Assembly: GCF_004016515.1 (NCBI RefSeq)
Contig: NZ_SACT01000003.1
Location: 473,653 to 537,652 of the forward strand
Length of the DNA: 64,000 nucleotides
DNA from: Rubrivivax albus
GTDB lineage: Bacteria > Pseudomonadota > Gammaproteobacteria > Burkholderiales > Burkholderiaceae_C
Reading direction: 5' to 3'
Numbering within the stretch: position 1 is the stretch's first letter; the number at the start of each line of letters is the position of its first letter. This document shows positions 20,463-30,100 of this stretch, one piece after another. The translations under genes and the position numbers were made by a program. Below the pieces are notes generated by a model. The model was not told the DNA's origin, did no database searches, and saw nothing but the letters and a program-made list of their open reading frames with translations.

Positions 20463-21230
20463 TCAAGCCTCGACCGCGCGCAACGGATCCCAGCCGGCAT
20501 CCTCGCCCTTGGCCGTCAGCCCTCGGGCGTTGCACAGCACGCGGGTGCCGCTGGCGTCGCGGTAGTCGTGCCGGCAGTGCAGGTGGCCGTGCAGCCACAG
20601 TGCGGCACGCGGCAGCAGGTCGTCGTCGGCGTTGCAGAAGCTGGCCGTGCCGGGCTGACGGCCGTAGCGCGGGTCGGCGCTGCGCAGGCTGGGGGCGAAA
20701 TGGGTCACCGCGACAGTGGCGTCCCAGCGGCCCGCCGCCGGTTCCGCCAGCGCTTCGGCCAGCCAGGCACGGTCGGCCAGCCCGAGGGCACGCACTGCCT
20801 CCGCATCGAACGGCAGGCCGTGACGCGTCGCTTGCATCACGCGCTGGAAGTAGCCGGCGGCGCGCATCGCACGTTCGCGGCCATTGGCGCCGAACAGGTC
20901 GAAGTCGCTCCAGCGCGTGACGCCGATGAAGCGCACGCGCCGACCATCGGCCGCGTCGATCACCACCGCCCGGCGCTGCAGCCAGACGTAACCCAGGGTC
21001 TCGACGTGATCGCGCAGTCGCGCGTCGGCCTCGTCGACTTCGCGCCGGTCGTACTCGTGGTTGCCCGGCGTGAACAGCACCGGCACCGGCCAGCCGCGGA
21101 ACCGGTCCAGGCCGACCCAGGTGCTGTCGATGTCGCCGGCGAGCACCAGCACCTCGGCCCCGGGCGCAGGCTCGGGGTCGAAGGCTTCGGTCTCCAGGTG
21201 CAGGTCCGACAGGACCTGCAGGCGCATCAT
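20463..21230 (-). CDS. Metallophosphoesterase
   Basis: 255 residues with the complete calcineurin-like metal-binding set: SDLHLE at the N-terminus, LAGDID, PGNHEY, THFAPS and a C-terminal HGHLH. No signal peptide, so cytoplasmic. The substrate is unknown; relatives act on nucleotides or phosphoproteins. It follows pckG by 7 bp on the same strand and is very likely co-transcribed, a link without an obvious metabolic explanation. An adjacent second Met makes the exact start uncertain by one codon. Confidence 0.88.
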   Translation of the reverse strand: MMRLQVLSDLHLETEAFDPEPAPGAEVLVLAGDIDSTWVGLDRFRGWPVPVLFTPGNHEYDRREVDEADARLRDHVETLGYVWLQRRAVVIDAADGRRVRFIGVTRWSDFDLFGANGRERAMRAAGYFQRVMQATRHGLPFDAEAVRALGLADRAWLAEALAEPAAGRWDATVAVTHFAPSLRSADPRYGRQPGTASFCNADDDLLPRAALWLHGHLHCRHDYRDASGTRVLCNARGLTAKGEDAGWDPLRAVEA

Positions 21231-21237
21231 TGCGCGG

Positions 21238-23118
21238 TCAGCTTTCCAGCTTCTGCACGATGCGCTGGCGCGTGGCTTCCAGCGCCGGCGGCAGGTGGTA
21301 GGCCAGCTGCTGGAACAGGTCAGCGTGCAGCTTCATCTCCTCCACCCAGGCCGGGCGGTCCACCGAGATCACGCTGTCGTACTGCGCCCGCGTGAAATCC
21401 AGGCCGTCCCAGCGCAGGTCGTCGTAGCGCGGGCTGGTGCCGAAGATGTTCTCCGCACCTTCGGCCTTGCCGTCCACGCGGCCGAGGATCCAGTGCAGCA
21501 CACGCATGTTCTCGCCGTAGCCGGGCCAGACGAACTTGCCGTCGGCGCCCTTGCGGAACCAGTTGACGCAGTAGATCTTCGGCAGCTTGGCGCCCGCGGC
21601 TTCCAGCTTGGCGCCCAGGTCCAGCCAGTGCTGGAAGTAGTCCGACATGTTGTAGCCGGCGAAGGGGAGCATCGCGAACGGGTCGCGGCGCACCACGCCC
21701 TGCTGGCCGGCGGCAGCGGCGGTGGTCTCGCTGCCCATGGTGGCGGCCATGTAGACGCCATCGGTCCAGTCGCGGGCTTCGGTGACCAGCGGCACCGTGG
21801 TGCTGCGGCGGCCGCCGAAGATGAAGGCGTCGATGGCCACGCCGGCGGGGTTGTCCCACTCGGTGTCGAGCACCGGGTTGTGGATCGCGCTGACGGTGAA
21901 CCGGGCGTTCGGGTGCGCCGCCGGGCGCGGCTTGCCGTTCACCGGGTTGGCCTTGGCGATTTCCGGCGTCCAGTCGCGGCCCTGCCAGTCGATCAGGTGC
22001 GCCGGCGGCTCGTCGGTCATACCTTCCCACCACACGTCGCCGTCGTCGGTGAGCGCCACGTTGGTGAACACCACGTCGCGCTTGAGCGAATCCATGCAGT
22101 TCGGATTCGTGTGGTAGTTCGTGCCCGGGGCAACGCCGAAGTAGCCGGCCTCGGGGTTGATGGCGTAGAGCTTGCCGTCGCTGTGCGGCTTGATCCAGGC
22201 GATATCGTCGCCGATGGTGGTCACGCTCCAGCCCTCGAAGCCCTGGGGCGGCACCAGCATCGAGAAGTTGGTCTTGCCGCAGGCGCTGGGGAAGGCGGCC
22301 GCCACGTGGTACTTCCTGCCTTCCGGCGACGTCACGCCCAGGACCAGCATGTGCTCGGCCAGCCAGCCGCTGTCGCGGCCCATGGTGCTGGCGATGCGCA
22401 GTGCGAAGCACTTCTTGCCCAGCAGCGCATTGCCGCCGTAGCCGGAGCCGTAGGACCAGATCTCGCGCGTCTCGGGGTAGTGCACGATGTACTTGGTCTG
22501 GTTGCAGGGCCAGGGTACGTCGGCTTGACCTTCGGCGAGCGGCGCGCCCACGGTGTGCACGCAGGGCACGAAGTCGCCGTCTTCCTTGAGCACGTCGAAC
22601 ACCGCCGCGCCCATGCGCGTCATCGTGCGCATGCTCACGGCCACGTAGGGGCTGTCGGTGAGCTCGATGCCGATGTGCGCGATGTGCGAGCCCAGCGGGC
22701 CCATCGAGAACGGCACCACGTACATCGTGCGGCCGCGCATGCAGCCCTTGAACAGCGCGTTGTCACCGGTCTGCAGCAGCGCGCGCATCTCGGCCGGGGC
22801 CATCCAGTTGTTGGTTGGGCCGGCGGCTTCCTTGGTGGCACTGCAGATGTAGGTGCGGTCCTCGACGCGGGCGACGTCGCTCGGATCGCTGCGGGCCAGG
22901 AAGCTGTTCGGGCGCTTGGCCGCGTTCAGCTTCATCAGCGTGCCGGCGGCCACCAGCTGCTCGGTCAGGCGCTGGTATTCGGCCTCGGAACCGTCGCACC
23001 AGTAGACTTCGGACGCCTCGGCCAGGGCTGCGATCTCGGCCACCCAGGCCACCAGGCGGGCATGCTTGACGTAGGCGGGCACGTTCAGCCGCAGCCCTTC
23101 CATCACGGGACGGTTCAT
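21238..23118 (-). CDS. pckG: Phosphoenolpyruvate carboxykinase (GTP)
   Basis: 626 residues, close to the usual length for the GTP-dependent class. Recognised by [14 protein letters not shown] near the N-terminus, [19 protein letters not shown], the SMGPLGS loop, and the kinase-1 motif [10 protein letters not shown] with the hyper-reactive Cys280. It converts oxaloacetate and GTP to phosphoenolpyruvate and CO2, the entry to gluconeogenesis. The Met at 23118 with GGAGAA upstream is preferred over a longer frame. The gene is divergent from the MOSC gene; the metallophosphoesterase gene is downstream. Confidence 0.95.
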   Translation of the reverse strand: MNRPVMEGLRLNVPAYVKHARLVAWVAEIAALAEASEVYWCDGSEAEYQRLTEQLVAAGTLMKLNAAKRPNSFLARSDPSDVARVEDRTYICSATKEAAGPTNNWMAPAEMRALLQTGDNALFKGCMRGRTMYVVPFSMGPLGSHIAHIGIELTDSPYVAVSMRTMTRMGAAVFDVLKEDGDFVPCVHTVGAPLAEGQADVPWPCNQTKYIVHYPETREIWSYGSGYGGNALLGKKCFALRIASTMGRDSGWLAEHMLVLGVTSPEGRKYHVAAAFPSACGKTNFSMLVPPQGFEGWSVTTIGDDIAWIKPHSDGKLYAINPEAGYFGVAPGTNYHTNPNCMDSLKRDVVFTNVALTDDGDVWWEGMTDEPPAHLIDWQGRDWTPEIAKANPVNGKPRPAAHPNARFTVSAIHNPVLDTEWDNPAGVAIDAFIFGGRRSTTVPLVTEARDWTDGVYMAATMGSETTAAAAGQQGVVRRDPFAMLPFAGYNMSDYFQHWLDLGAKLEAAGAKLPKIYCVNWFRKGADGKFVWPGYGENMRVLHWILGRVDGKAEGAENIFGTSPRYDDLRWDGLDFTRAQYDSVISVDRPAWVEEMKLHADLFQQLAYHLPPALEATRQRIVQKLES

Positions 23119-23304
23119 CGGTTCTCCAATCGGCAAAGTGACAAAGCGGGATTCGGTCAGCACCGCCACACGCCACCGCTTCAGCGTGGCCTCCGGCGCT
23201 CACCGAATACCGCCCAGGGAACCGGGGGACCGGCATTCTCGCCCCAATGTAATCACCCCGTAACTGCCCCCGCTGCGGGGGTCATGCAGAAACGGTATGA
23301 GCTG

Positions 23305-23877
23305 ATGCGTGTGCTGAGTGTGAACGTCGGGCGCTGTGCGCCGCTGGATGTCGGTGGGCGGCAGGTGGCCAGCGCCATCGGCAAGCAACCTGTGGACAGC
23401 TCTGTCAGCGTGTACTCACTTGGCATGGAAGGCGATGAACAGGCCGACCCCACGGTGCACGGCGGCCTGGCCAAGGCCGTGTACGCCTACCCGTCGGAGC
23501 ATTTCGGCTTCTGGCGCACCGTTCGCGCGCAGGCGCGGGTGGCGGCCTGGGACGCCCCCGTGCCGCCCGGCCTGCTGGGCGAGAACCTCACCATCGAAGG
23601 TCTGACCGAGGACCGCCTGTGGGTGGGCGACCGCCTCGTGCTGCCCGGTTGCGTGCTGGCGGTGAGCGAGCCGCGCTTCCCCTGTGCCAAGTTCGCGGCG
23701 GTGATGGGTTTTGCGCAGGCCGGCAAGCTGATGGCGCAGTCGGGCTTCTGCGGCAGCTACCTCGGCGTGGTCACGCCCGGCCGGGTGCAGGCCGGCGACC
23801 GGATCCGGCTCGAGCCCGGGCCGCGCGAGGTCAACCTGCGCGAGCTGTTCAGGGCGAAGCTCGGCCGGCGGCCCTGA
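23305..23877 (+). CDS. MOSC domain protein (YiiM-like)
   Basis: 190 residues if the second Met (MRVLSVNVG) is used; a Met seven codons earlier at 23284 is possible and lies next to a short GC hairpin (23267-23281). MOSC hallmarks are GMEGDEQADPTVHGGLAKAVYAYP, GENLTIEGLTED and the Cys in EPRFPCAKF, the residue thought to hold the molybdenum cofactor. A short C-terminal helical part follows. Related proteins detoxify N-hydroxylated bases or carry Moco sulfur. It overlaps the convergent AbrB-type gene by 29 bp. Confidence 0.87.
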   Translation: MRVLSVNVGRCAPLDVGGRQVASAIGKQPVDSSVSVYSLGMEGDEQADPTVHGGLAKAVYAYPSEHFGFWRTVRAQARVAAWDAPVPPGLLGENLTIEGLTEDRLWVGDRLVLPGCVLAVSEPRFPCAKFAAVMGFAQAGKLMAQSGFCGSYLGVVTPGRVQAGDRIRLEPGPREVNLRELFRAKLGRRP

Positions 23878-24961
23878 ACAGCGGCCCGGTCAGCAGCAGC
23901 ACCGCCACGTAGCGCACGACGTGGAAGGCGGTGACGGTGGGCACGCCCAGCTGCAGCACCTTGGCCGTGATGGCCATCTCGGCGATGCCGCCCGGCGAGG
24001 TGGCCAGCACCGCCGTGGCCGGGTGCAGGCCGATGGCGGCAGCCAGCGCCCAGGCAAAGCCGGCGGACAGCAGCAGCATGCCCACCGTGCCGGCGGCCAC
24101 CGCCGCCAGCCAGCGCGGGGCGGCGCGCGCGAAGTCCGGCGTGAAGCGGGCCCCCAGCGAGACGCCGATGAACAGCTGTGCGGCGTTCGTGGCCCAGCGG
24201 GGCAGGGCTGAGAGCTCCACGCCGGCGAGGGTCAAGGTTGCGGTCACGGCCAGCGCCCCGAGCACGAAGGGGTTGGGCAGGCCGAGCCGATGCATCAGCG
24301 CCACACCGGCCAGGGTCAGCACGACGATCAAGGCCAGACCCTGCACGGCCACGGCCTGCGCCGCGGGTTGGGTCGGGTCCGCCCCGTGGGCGCCGGTCCA
24401 CAGCATCGCGAACGGCACGCTGACCACGACGATGAGCACACGCAGCGAATGCGCCGCCGCCACGCGATCCACGCGTGCACCCGCGCGCTCGGCCATCACC
24501 GCCATCTCGGAGGCGCCACCGATGGCCGCCGCGAACCAGGTGGTGGCTCGCCGCTCGTCGGGGTGTGTCCAGGCCAGCCAGCGGTGGAAGCCCCAGCCCA
24601 GCGCCAGCGCCCAGAGCACGCCGACACAGATGGCCGGGGCCAGCGCCAGCACCATCGCGCCCACCACGGGGGTGAAATACAGGCCCAGCGCTACGCCGAT
24701 GGCCCATTGGCCGGCATTGCGCAGCCGTGAGGACGCGGCCACCGGCACCCCGAGGACGCCGCCCAGCGCGCTGAACAGCAGCGGCCCGATCATCCACGGC
24801 AGCGGCACCTGCGCCGCCGCGGCCGCCCATCCGGCCAGCGCGGCCCCCGCCAGCGTGCCCGCGATGCGCGCCGCCCGGCCGGCGGCGGGGCTCAGCGCAC
24901 GACCTCGAGACGCATCACCGCCGCGCCGAAGGCATCGCTGCAGTCGGCGCCTGCGGTGCAC
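23849..24961 (-). CDS. AbrB-family (PF05145-type) integral membrane protein
   Basis: Ten or so hydrophobic helices arranged as two similar halves: the sequence PLPWMIGPLLFSALGG in the first half is echoed by PNPFVLGALAV in the second, and GGASEMAVMAE by PGGIAEMAITAK. This duplicated pattern is typical of the AbrB/'ammonia monooxygenase regulator' family, whose members are probably transporters. The start is uncertain: the coordinates use a GTG at 24961 overlapping the kinase gene by 70 bp, but homology-like sequence only begins near 24895, where the frame has CTG overlapping the kinase stop. Coupled translation is likely. Confidence 0.78.
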   Translation of the reverse strand: MHRRRRLQRCLRRGGDASRGRALSPAAGRAARIAGTLAGAALAGWAAAAAQVPLPWMIGPLLFSALGGVLGVPVAASSRLRNAGQWAIGVALGLYFTPVVGAMVLALAPAICVGVLWALALGWGFHRWLAWTHPDERRATTWFAAAIGGASEMAVMAERAGARVDRVAAAHSLRVLIVVVSVPFAMLWTGAHGADPTQPAAQAVAVQGLALIVVLTLAGVALMHRLGLPNPFVLGALAVTATLTLAGVELSALPRWATNAAQLFIGVSLGARFTPDFARAAPRWLAAVAAGTVGMLLLSAGFAWALAAAIGLHPATAVLATSPGGIAEMAITAKVLQLGVPTVTAFHVVRYVAVLLLTGPLFRAAGRASP

Positions 24962-26850
24962 ACCGGTTGACCGGCCAGCAGCGGCAGACGGCCGGCGTTC
25001 GCGCCTTCCAGCGCCGCGGCCACGCTGCCGGTGGGGAAGCTGGTGAAGCCCCCCTCCACCTTCGGCGCGAAGGCCGTCATGTCACGCGGCCAGCGCGACA
25101 CCATCACCAGCAGCCGGCCGATGCCCTCGGGCCCGGCCACGTCCAGCTGCAGCCCGCGCTGCGGCAGCGTCAGCGGCTGGCCGGCGCGGATGCGCAGGTC
25201 CGGCGTCTGCGCGTTCGGGTAGAGCTGCAGCAGGCTGCCGTCGGTGCCATGGTTGAAGACGTAGACATGGCCGTCGGCCGGCGACGTGACGGTGAAGACC
25301 AGCTTGTCGCGGTCGATGCGCCACTGGGTCTGTGCTGCGGCCAGCGTCGGCGTCAACGATGCCGAGCCTGCCGTCACCACGCGCTCGAAGGCCGCGGGGG
25401 CGTCGAAGCCGGCCGGCGCAGCGGCCGAGGGAGGCACCGGGGACGGCGCCGGCGCCGTGGCCTGGGCAGGTGATGGGGATGGGGCCGCCGCAGGGGAGGC
25501 CGGCGGCGCCGGCAAGACGCCCCCGTCCACGGCAGGCGCCGGGGCCCGCCCCCACCACAGGGCACCGCCGGCCACCACCGCAGCGGCCACGACACCACCG
25601 ACGAGCAGGCCTCGACGTCCGCCGGCAGCGGCAGGAGGCGTACCCGCTGGCGATGGCGCAGGCACCGGCACGGCCGGACGCGGCACGGCGCGGGTGCGTT
25701 CGACCGCCGTCGCCGGCGGCGGCACCACCATCGTGGGCACATCGGGCGACGCCGGTGATACAGGTACGGGCGCAGACGGGGCCGGCCGCGGACTGGGCAC
25801 GGTGACGTCCAGCGCCAGGTCCGCCGTTTCGGTGGCGGGCTGGCTGGCCGGGAACAGCGCCTGCGGGTCGGCCGGTGGCGGTGCCAGGCCGAGGTCGACC
25901 TTGAATGCCGTGATCGACGGCGTGCGCTGCTCCGGCCGAACGGCCAGCGCGCGGTCGATGGCCTTCAGCACCCGCTCGCTGTAGCGGCCGGTGGCCACTT
26001 TCGTCAGCGGTTCGTAGCTGTCGTTGACCACCCGGCCCACCGACGGCGGCGGTGTGCGCCCGCGGATGGCGTAGTAGGCCAGCGCGGCAAGCGCATAGAC
26101 GTCGGTCCACGGCCCCTGCTTCATGCCCGGTATCTCGGCGTACTGCTCCAGCGGCGCGTAGCCGGGCTTGAGGATCACCGTCAGGTCCTGCGTCATGTCG
26201 CCGATCACGCGGCGGGCGGCGCCGAAGTCCAGCAGCACCGGGCGGCGCGAGCCGGCCAGCAGCAGCACGTTGTCGGGCGCGATGTCGCGGTGGTAGTAGT
26301 ACTCGGCGTGAATGACTGCCAGTGCGTCGGCGATCGGGCCCAGCCAGCCCAGCAGCGTGGCCTCGTCGGGCGCGGCCTTGCGCTCGCGCAGCTCCTGGCG
26401 CAACGTGATGCCCTCGTAGAACGGCATCACCATGTAGGCTGAGCCGTTGGCCTCCCAGAAGCGGAACACCTTCACCAGCGCCGGGTGGTCGAACTGCGCC
26501 AGCATGCGCGCTTCCTTGACGAAGCTTGCCTTCCCGGCGTGGAAGGTCTCCTTGTACTTGTCGGAGCGCACCGACACCATCAGCCCGGCGGTTCGCTGCG
26601 CCAGCGACGAGGGCATGTACTCCTTCAGCGCCACCTGGCGCTTGAGGGAATGGTCCCAGGCCCGGTAGACGATGCCGAAACCGCCTTCGCCGACGACGCC
26701 CAGCACCTCGAATTCTGCCAGCCGGGTGCCAGCAGGCAGCGCGTTGCCCGCGTCCAGCGTCGGCTGTGGCGGCGGGGGTGGTGGCGGCGGCGTGAAGGCC
26801 CGCGTGGGTTCGAAGCCAGTGGCCTCGTCGTCGTCGAAGGGTGAGCTCAT
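24892..26850 (-). CDS. Membrane-anchored Ser/Thr protein kinase with C-terminal DUF4384
   Basis: 652 residues. A short acidic N-terminus and a run of prolines precede a Hanks-type kinase domain (about 40-310): GEGGFGIVYRA, ALKEYMP, the catalytic HRDIAPDN and DFGAAR, and PGYAPLEQY in the activation region. Then a long Pro/Ala-rich linker, one transmembrane helix (GLLVGGVVAAAVVAGGALWW), another Pro/Ala linker and a periplasmic DUF4384 domain (WRIDRDKLVFTVTSPADGHVYVFNHG...). The catalytic residues are complete. Such kinases often occur near type VI secretion or envelope genes, but none is here; the divergent neighbour encodes an OmpA-type periplasmic protein. The Met at 26850 is chosen as start. 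Confidence 0.88.
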   Translation of the reverse strand: MSSPFDDDEATGFEPTRAFTPPPPPPPPQPTLDAGNALPAGTRLAEFEVLGVVGEGGFGIVYRAWDHSLKRQVALKEYMPSSLAQRTAGLMVSVRSDKYKETFHAGKASFVKEARMLAQFDHPALVKVFRFWEANGSAYMVMPFYEGITLRQELRERKAAPDEATLLGWLGPIADALAVIHAEYYYHRDIAPDNVLLLAGSRRPVLLDFGAARRVIGDMTQDLTVILKPGYAPLEQYAEIPGMKQGPWTDVYALAALAYYAIRGRTPPPSVGRVVNDSYEPLTKVATGRYSERVLKAIDRALAVRPEQRTPSITAFKVDLGLAPPPADPQALFPASQPATETADLALDVTVPSPRPAPSAPVPVSPASPDVPTMVVPPPATAVERTRAVPRPAVPVPAPSPAGTPPAAAGGRRGLLVGGVVAAAVVAGGALWWGRAPAPAVDGGVLPAPPASPAAAPSPSPAQATAPAPSPVPPSAAAPAGFDAPAAFERVVTAGSASLTPTLAAAQTQWRIDRDKLVFTVTSPADGHVYVFNHGTDGSLLQLYPNAQTPDLRIRAGQPLTLPQRGLQLDVAGPEGIGRLLVMVSRWPRDMTAFAPKVEGGFTSFPTGSVAAALEGANAGRLPLLAGQPVCTAGADCSDAFGAAVMRLEVVR

Positions 26851-27008
26851 CGGGCGGCTGGCCTGCGGGCCTTCGTATTTCGGCGCGGCTGCGCGTGCAC
26901 GCGATGGTACGCCGTGATCCCCGTCACGAACCCCCCTCCGCCGAGCGAGGGAGTGACGCAGGCATGCCCGGCGTCGACAATGTCTCGGCCATTCCAACGG
27001 AGTCCGCC

Positions 27009-27551
27009 ATGCGTCGTCACCGCTTCACCCCGTTCGTCGCCCTGCTGGTCGTCGGCCTGGCCGCCATGACCGTCCATGCCGCCGAGCCGTTGCTCAAGCC
27101 GGGGCAGATCACCGAGTCGGCCCTGGTCGACGCGCTGACGCCGGCCGACGAAGCCAAGTCGCGCTCGATCCGGCCGACGCTCACCGGCGCCGCACCGTCG
27201 GCCCAGGCGGCGGGACGCGCCGGGCTGCTGATCACGTTCCAGACCGGCTCCGCCGATCTGACGCCAGAGACCCGGTCGGCACTGGACGAGGTGGGCAAGG
27301 CGCTCAAGTCCGACCGGCTGGCCGGGTTCTCCTTCCGCATCGAAGGCCACGCCGACCCGCGCGGCGGTGTCGACTACAACCTGCGTCTGTCCGAAGAACG
27401 CGCGCAGTCGGTGGTGGCCTACCTGATGGACCGCTATGGCCTGCCGGCCGATCGCCTGCAGCCGGTGGGCAAGGGTGCGAGCGAACTGCTCAACGCGCAG
27501 CAGCCCACCGCGCCGGAGAACCGGCGCGTTACCATCGTCACCACCCGCTGA
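27009..27551 (+). CDS. OmpA-family periplasmic protein
   Basis: 180 residues with a signal peptide (MRRHRFTPFVALLVVGL ... VHAAEP) and a C-terminal OmpA-like peptidoglycan-binding domain from about residue 75: LITFQTGSADLTPETRSALDE, IEGHADPRGGVDYNLRLSEERA, YGLPADRLQPVGKG and NRRVTIV. It is divergent from the Ser/Thr kinase gene with 158 bp between start codons, suggesting a common control region and a joint role with the DUF4384 kinase at the cell envelope. Probably soluble in the periplasm because no beta-barrel or lipobox is present. Confidence 0.88.
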   Translation: MRRHRFTPFVALLVVGLAAMTVHAAEPLLKPGQITESALVDALTPADEAKSRSIRPTLTGAAPSAQAAGRAGLLITFQTGSADLTPETRSALDEVGKALKSDRLAGFSFRIEGHADPRGGVDYNLRLSEERAQSVVAYLMDRYGLPADRLQPVGKGASELLNAQQPTAPENRRVTIVTTR

Positions 27552-27611
27552 ACCCCCGGTGCGGCATCGGCCGCACCCGCGGGCAGCGCGGCGGGCATGG
27601 CACCATCGCGC

Positions 27612-28460
27612 ATGCTCGCCTACCGCCACGCCTTCCACGCCGGCAACCACGCCGACGTGCTCAAGCACCTCGTGCTCGTCCAGGTGCTGCGGCACTTCAA
27701 CCTGAAGGAGAAGGGCTGGCGCCTGGTGGACACCCACGCCGGCGCCGGCGGCTATTCCCTCGAAGGCGGCCCGGCGCACAAGCGGGACGAGTTCGTGCAG
27801 GGCATCGGTCGGCTGTGGGGCCGCGACGACCTGCCCCCCGCGGTGGCCGACTACGTGGGCCTGGTGCGGGCGTTCAACGCCGACGGGCGCCTGGCGCAGT
27901 ACCCAGGCTCGCCGGCGTTCGCCCACATGCTGAAGCGGCCACAGGACGAGCTGAAGCTGTTCGAACTGCACCCCACCGACCACAAGATCCTGGCCAGCTA
28001 CCTGGGTGGCGAGCCCGGCGTGCAGGTGCGCATGGTCGACGGGTTCACGGCGCTGAAAGGCCAGCTGCCGCCACCCACGCGGCGCGGTCTGGTGCTGATC
28101 GACCCGCCCTACGAAATCAAGACCGACTATGCGCGCGTGCTCGCCGCGGTTCGAGAAGCGCTCGAGCGCTTTGCCGACGGCACGGTGATCGTCTGGCTGC
28201 CGCAACTTCAGCTGCTGGAGGCGGCGCAGCTGCCGCAACGGCTGAAGTCCGCCGCGTCACCGGCGAAGAAGGGCTGGATGCACGCGCGCCTGACGGTGGG
28301 TGCGCCGGACGCCAAGGGCTTTGGCATGTTCGGCAGCAGCGTGTTCGTGATCAATCCGCCGCACACGCTGACCAGCGCGCTGCCAGACACGCTAGCCTGG
28401 CTGGCGCCGGCCCTGGGCACGGGGCCGAACGCGCGCCCGCTGGTCGAGATCGGGCATTGA
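27612..28460 (+). CDS. rlmJ: 23S rRNA (adenine(2030)-N(6))-methyltransferase RlmJ
   Basis: 282 residues. Starts with the family signature MLAYRHAFHAGNHADVLKH, has DTHAGAGGYSL as the SAM-binding loop, and the catalytic DPPYE near residue 165. It methylates A2030 of 23S rRNA. An upstream Met at 27597 exists, but the signature begins at 27612. It is the last housekeeping gene before the secreted-protein island, with 182 bp to the next start. Confidence 0.94.
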   Translation: MLAYRHAFHAGNHADVLKHLVLVQVLRHFNLKEKGWRLVDTHAGAGGYSLEGGPAHKRDEFVQGIGRLWGRDDLPPAVADYVGLVRAFNADGRLAQYPGSPAFAHMLKRPQDELKLFELHPTDHKILASYLGGEPGVQVRMVDGFTALKGQLPPPTRRGLVLIDPPYEIKTDYARVLAAVREALERFADGTVIVWLPQLQLLEAAQLPQRLKSAASPAKKGWMHARLTVGAPDAKGFGMFGSSVFVINPPHTLTSALPDTLAWLAPALGTGPNARPLVEIGH

Positions 28461-28642
28461 CGACCGTCAAACGCCGTCCCGAGTTCTAGGGACCAGCTCG
28501 CTACTCCCCCTGAAACACGGGGTCTGGATTCAGGAAAACTTGACACCCCCGCGTTGCCGGCAGGGTCTCTTCGCGCGAGCATGAACTCGTCCGATCAGCG
28601 TCGTGCTGACGGCCCGTTGTTCAACGTCGAGGAGAAACACAC

Positions 28643-28990
28643 ATGTCGCAGACACGCGCCTCTCGCCCAGCCGCCGCCCGGCTTGGCGCAGGTCTGGTCA
28701 CAGTCCTGCTGGCCACGGCCGCCTGGGCTGCACCGCAGTTTGCCGGCCCGTCGATGGTGCGCACCAACGAGGCCGCCAGCTTCGATGGTCGCGGCTTCGG
28801 CGCCAACAGTGCGCTCACCGTCGTCGTCGTGTCGCCTTCCGGGGCCGAGGCGCACTTCAGCGCCGTCACCGATGCGAAGGGGCGACTGAGCTACACGGCC
28901 ACCGGGACCGAGCGAGGCCTGCACAAGGTCAAGGTCGTCAACGCGAAGGGCAAGGCCGTGGCCACGGCTGCCTTCAACGTCATCGACTGA
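28643..28990 (+). CDS. Small secreted protein of unknown function, possible Ig-like fold
   Basis: 115 residues with a clear signal peptide (about 1-30, ending AAWAAPQF) and a mature part of about 85 residues of alternating beta-type sequence (ALTVVVVSPSG, AHFSAVTDAKG, KVKVVNAKGKAVATAAFNV) resembling one Ig-like or IPT-type domain. Strong ribosome site GAGGAGA upstream. It is the first gene of a tight run (8 bp to the next) of exported proteins. No PEP-CTERM or lipobox is present. It may be a structural part of the assembly proposed for this island. Confidence 0.7.
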   Translation: MSQTRASRPAAARLGAGLVTVLLATAAWAAPQFAGPSMVRTNEAASFDGRGFGANSALTVVVVSPSGAEAHFSAVTDAKGRLSYTATGTERGLHKVKVVNAKGKAVATAAFNVID

Positions 28991-28998
28991 GCGCCGCG

Positions 28999-30063
28999 AT
29001 GCGCACGCCCGCGTTGCACACGGCCTGCCTGCTCGGCGCTGCTGCGCTGCTGTCCGGCTCCCCTGCCGCCCTGGCTGCCGCGGCGGCCAAGGCCGACGTG
29101 GCCTTCGTTTCCCTGCGCGCCGGTGACGCGCACATCTTCGTGCGCGACGCCAACGGCAAGGAGCACCAGCTGACGCAGGGCCGCACGGTCAACCTGCAGC
29201 CCACGTTGTCGTCGGCAGGCAAGGTGGCCTTCGTTCGCCTGCACGATGGTCGTTCATCGGTGTATGTCGCCGACGATCCCGCATCACCGGCCCGCAAGCT
29301 CACACCTTCCGATAGCGGCACGGTCGAGACGGCCCCTTCCTGGGCTCCCGACGGTAGCGCGATTGCCTTTTTCTCGCTCGAACCGTCGACCGGGGCCAAG
29401 CGGGTGATGGTCCAGGATCTGCGAGCGAACACGCTGCTTTCGGTTCCTGCACCAGGCGATTCGCTCGGCCCTGCGCGCCCCGACTGGTCTGCCGATGGGC
29501 AAACCATCGCGTTCATCGGTACCGACGGGGATCGCCGCCATCAGGTCTGGATCTTGTCGCGCAACGGCCAAAACCTGCGCGAAGTGTCCAGCAAGACCAG
29601 TCGTCGCGGTGCAGCGTTTTTCAGCCTGTCGCCCGATGGTCGCTCGGTGGCTTGGATCGCTCGTGAACGCGGCCGCCTTCCGCTGATGGTGACCGACCTC
29701 GCCAGCGGCGAGACGCGCGACGTGCTGGCCCCGCACGGCGGCTTGTCAGCCGAGGCGCCGCGCTGGTCGCCCGACGGCCAGTGGATCGCGTTCGCTGGCA
29801 GCGGCCTCAACCCCAGTGACCCGCGCACCGAGGTCTTCGTCGTGAAGGCCGACGGCAGCGGGCTGACAAACGTGTCGGCGCATGCCGGCGACGACTTCGA
29901 TCCACGCTGGACGCCCGAAGGCCGGCACATCGTGTTCGCGAGCTTGCGATCAGGCACATCGCTGCTATACGAGGTGCCCATCGCGGGCGGCGAGACCAGA
30001 TCTCTGGCGCAGCATGCCTCGCACGACATGGATCACATCACCCGGCCGGCGTTGCCACGCTGA
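28999..30063 (+). CDS. Secreted TolB-like (PD40) beta-propeller protein
   Basis: 354 residues. A signal peptide of about 28 residues (ends AALAAAAAK) is followed by PD40-type blades with the repeating pattern 'SPDG..IAF': APDGSAIAFFS, SADGQTIAFIG, SPDGRSVAWIA, SPDGQWIAFAG, TPEGRHIVFAS. This is a periplasmic or extracellular propeller of the TolB/DPP-like kind without a catalytic domain. It lies 8 bp after the small secreted protein and 37 bp before the dockerin gene. Third-position GC in the middle of the gene is visibly lower than in the flanking core genes, consistent with an accessory origin. Confidence 0.8.
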   Translation: MRTPALHTACLLGAAALLSGSPAALAAAAAKADVAFVSLRAGDAHIFVRDANGKEHQLTQGRTVNLQPTLSSAGKVAFVRLHDGRSSVYVADDPASPARKLTPSDSGTVETAPSWAPDGSAIAFFSLEPSTGAKRVMVQDLRANTLLSVPAPGDSLGPARPDWSADGQTIAFIGTDGDRRHQVWILSRNGQNLREVSSKTSRRGAAFFSLSPDGRSVAWIARERGRLPLMVTDLASGETRDVLAPHGGLSAEAPRWSPDGQWIAFAGSGLNPSDPRTEVFVVKADGSGLTNVSAHAGDDFDPRWTPEGRHIVFASLRSGTSLLYEVPIAGGETRSLAQHASHDMDHITRPALPR

Positions 30064-30100
30064 GCCGTTCTTCGTCCCCAGCATTCGCCAAGGACTTTCC

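Noticed and set aside
23221..23304. Hairpin CCCCC/GGGGG before the MOSC start as a riboswitch for molybdenum cofactor
   Set aside because: It is a short simple hairpin without any of the conserved elements of the Moco motif; at most it affects the choice of start codon.
28534..28560. A possible sigma-54 promoter (TTGACAC ... TTGCC) upstream of the secreted-protein operon, as seen before many PEP-CTERM genes
   Set aside because: The spacing between the two elements is two bases too long for the strict -24/-12 geometry and the GG dinucleotide is missing.
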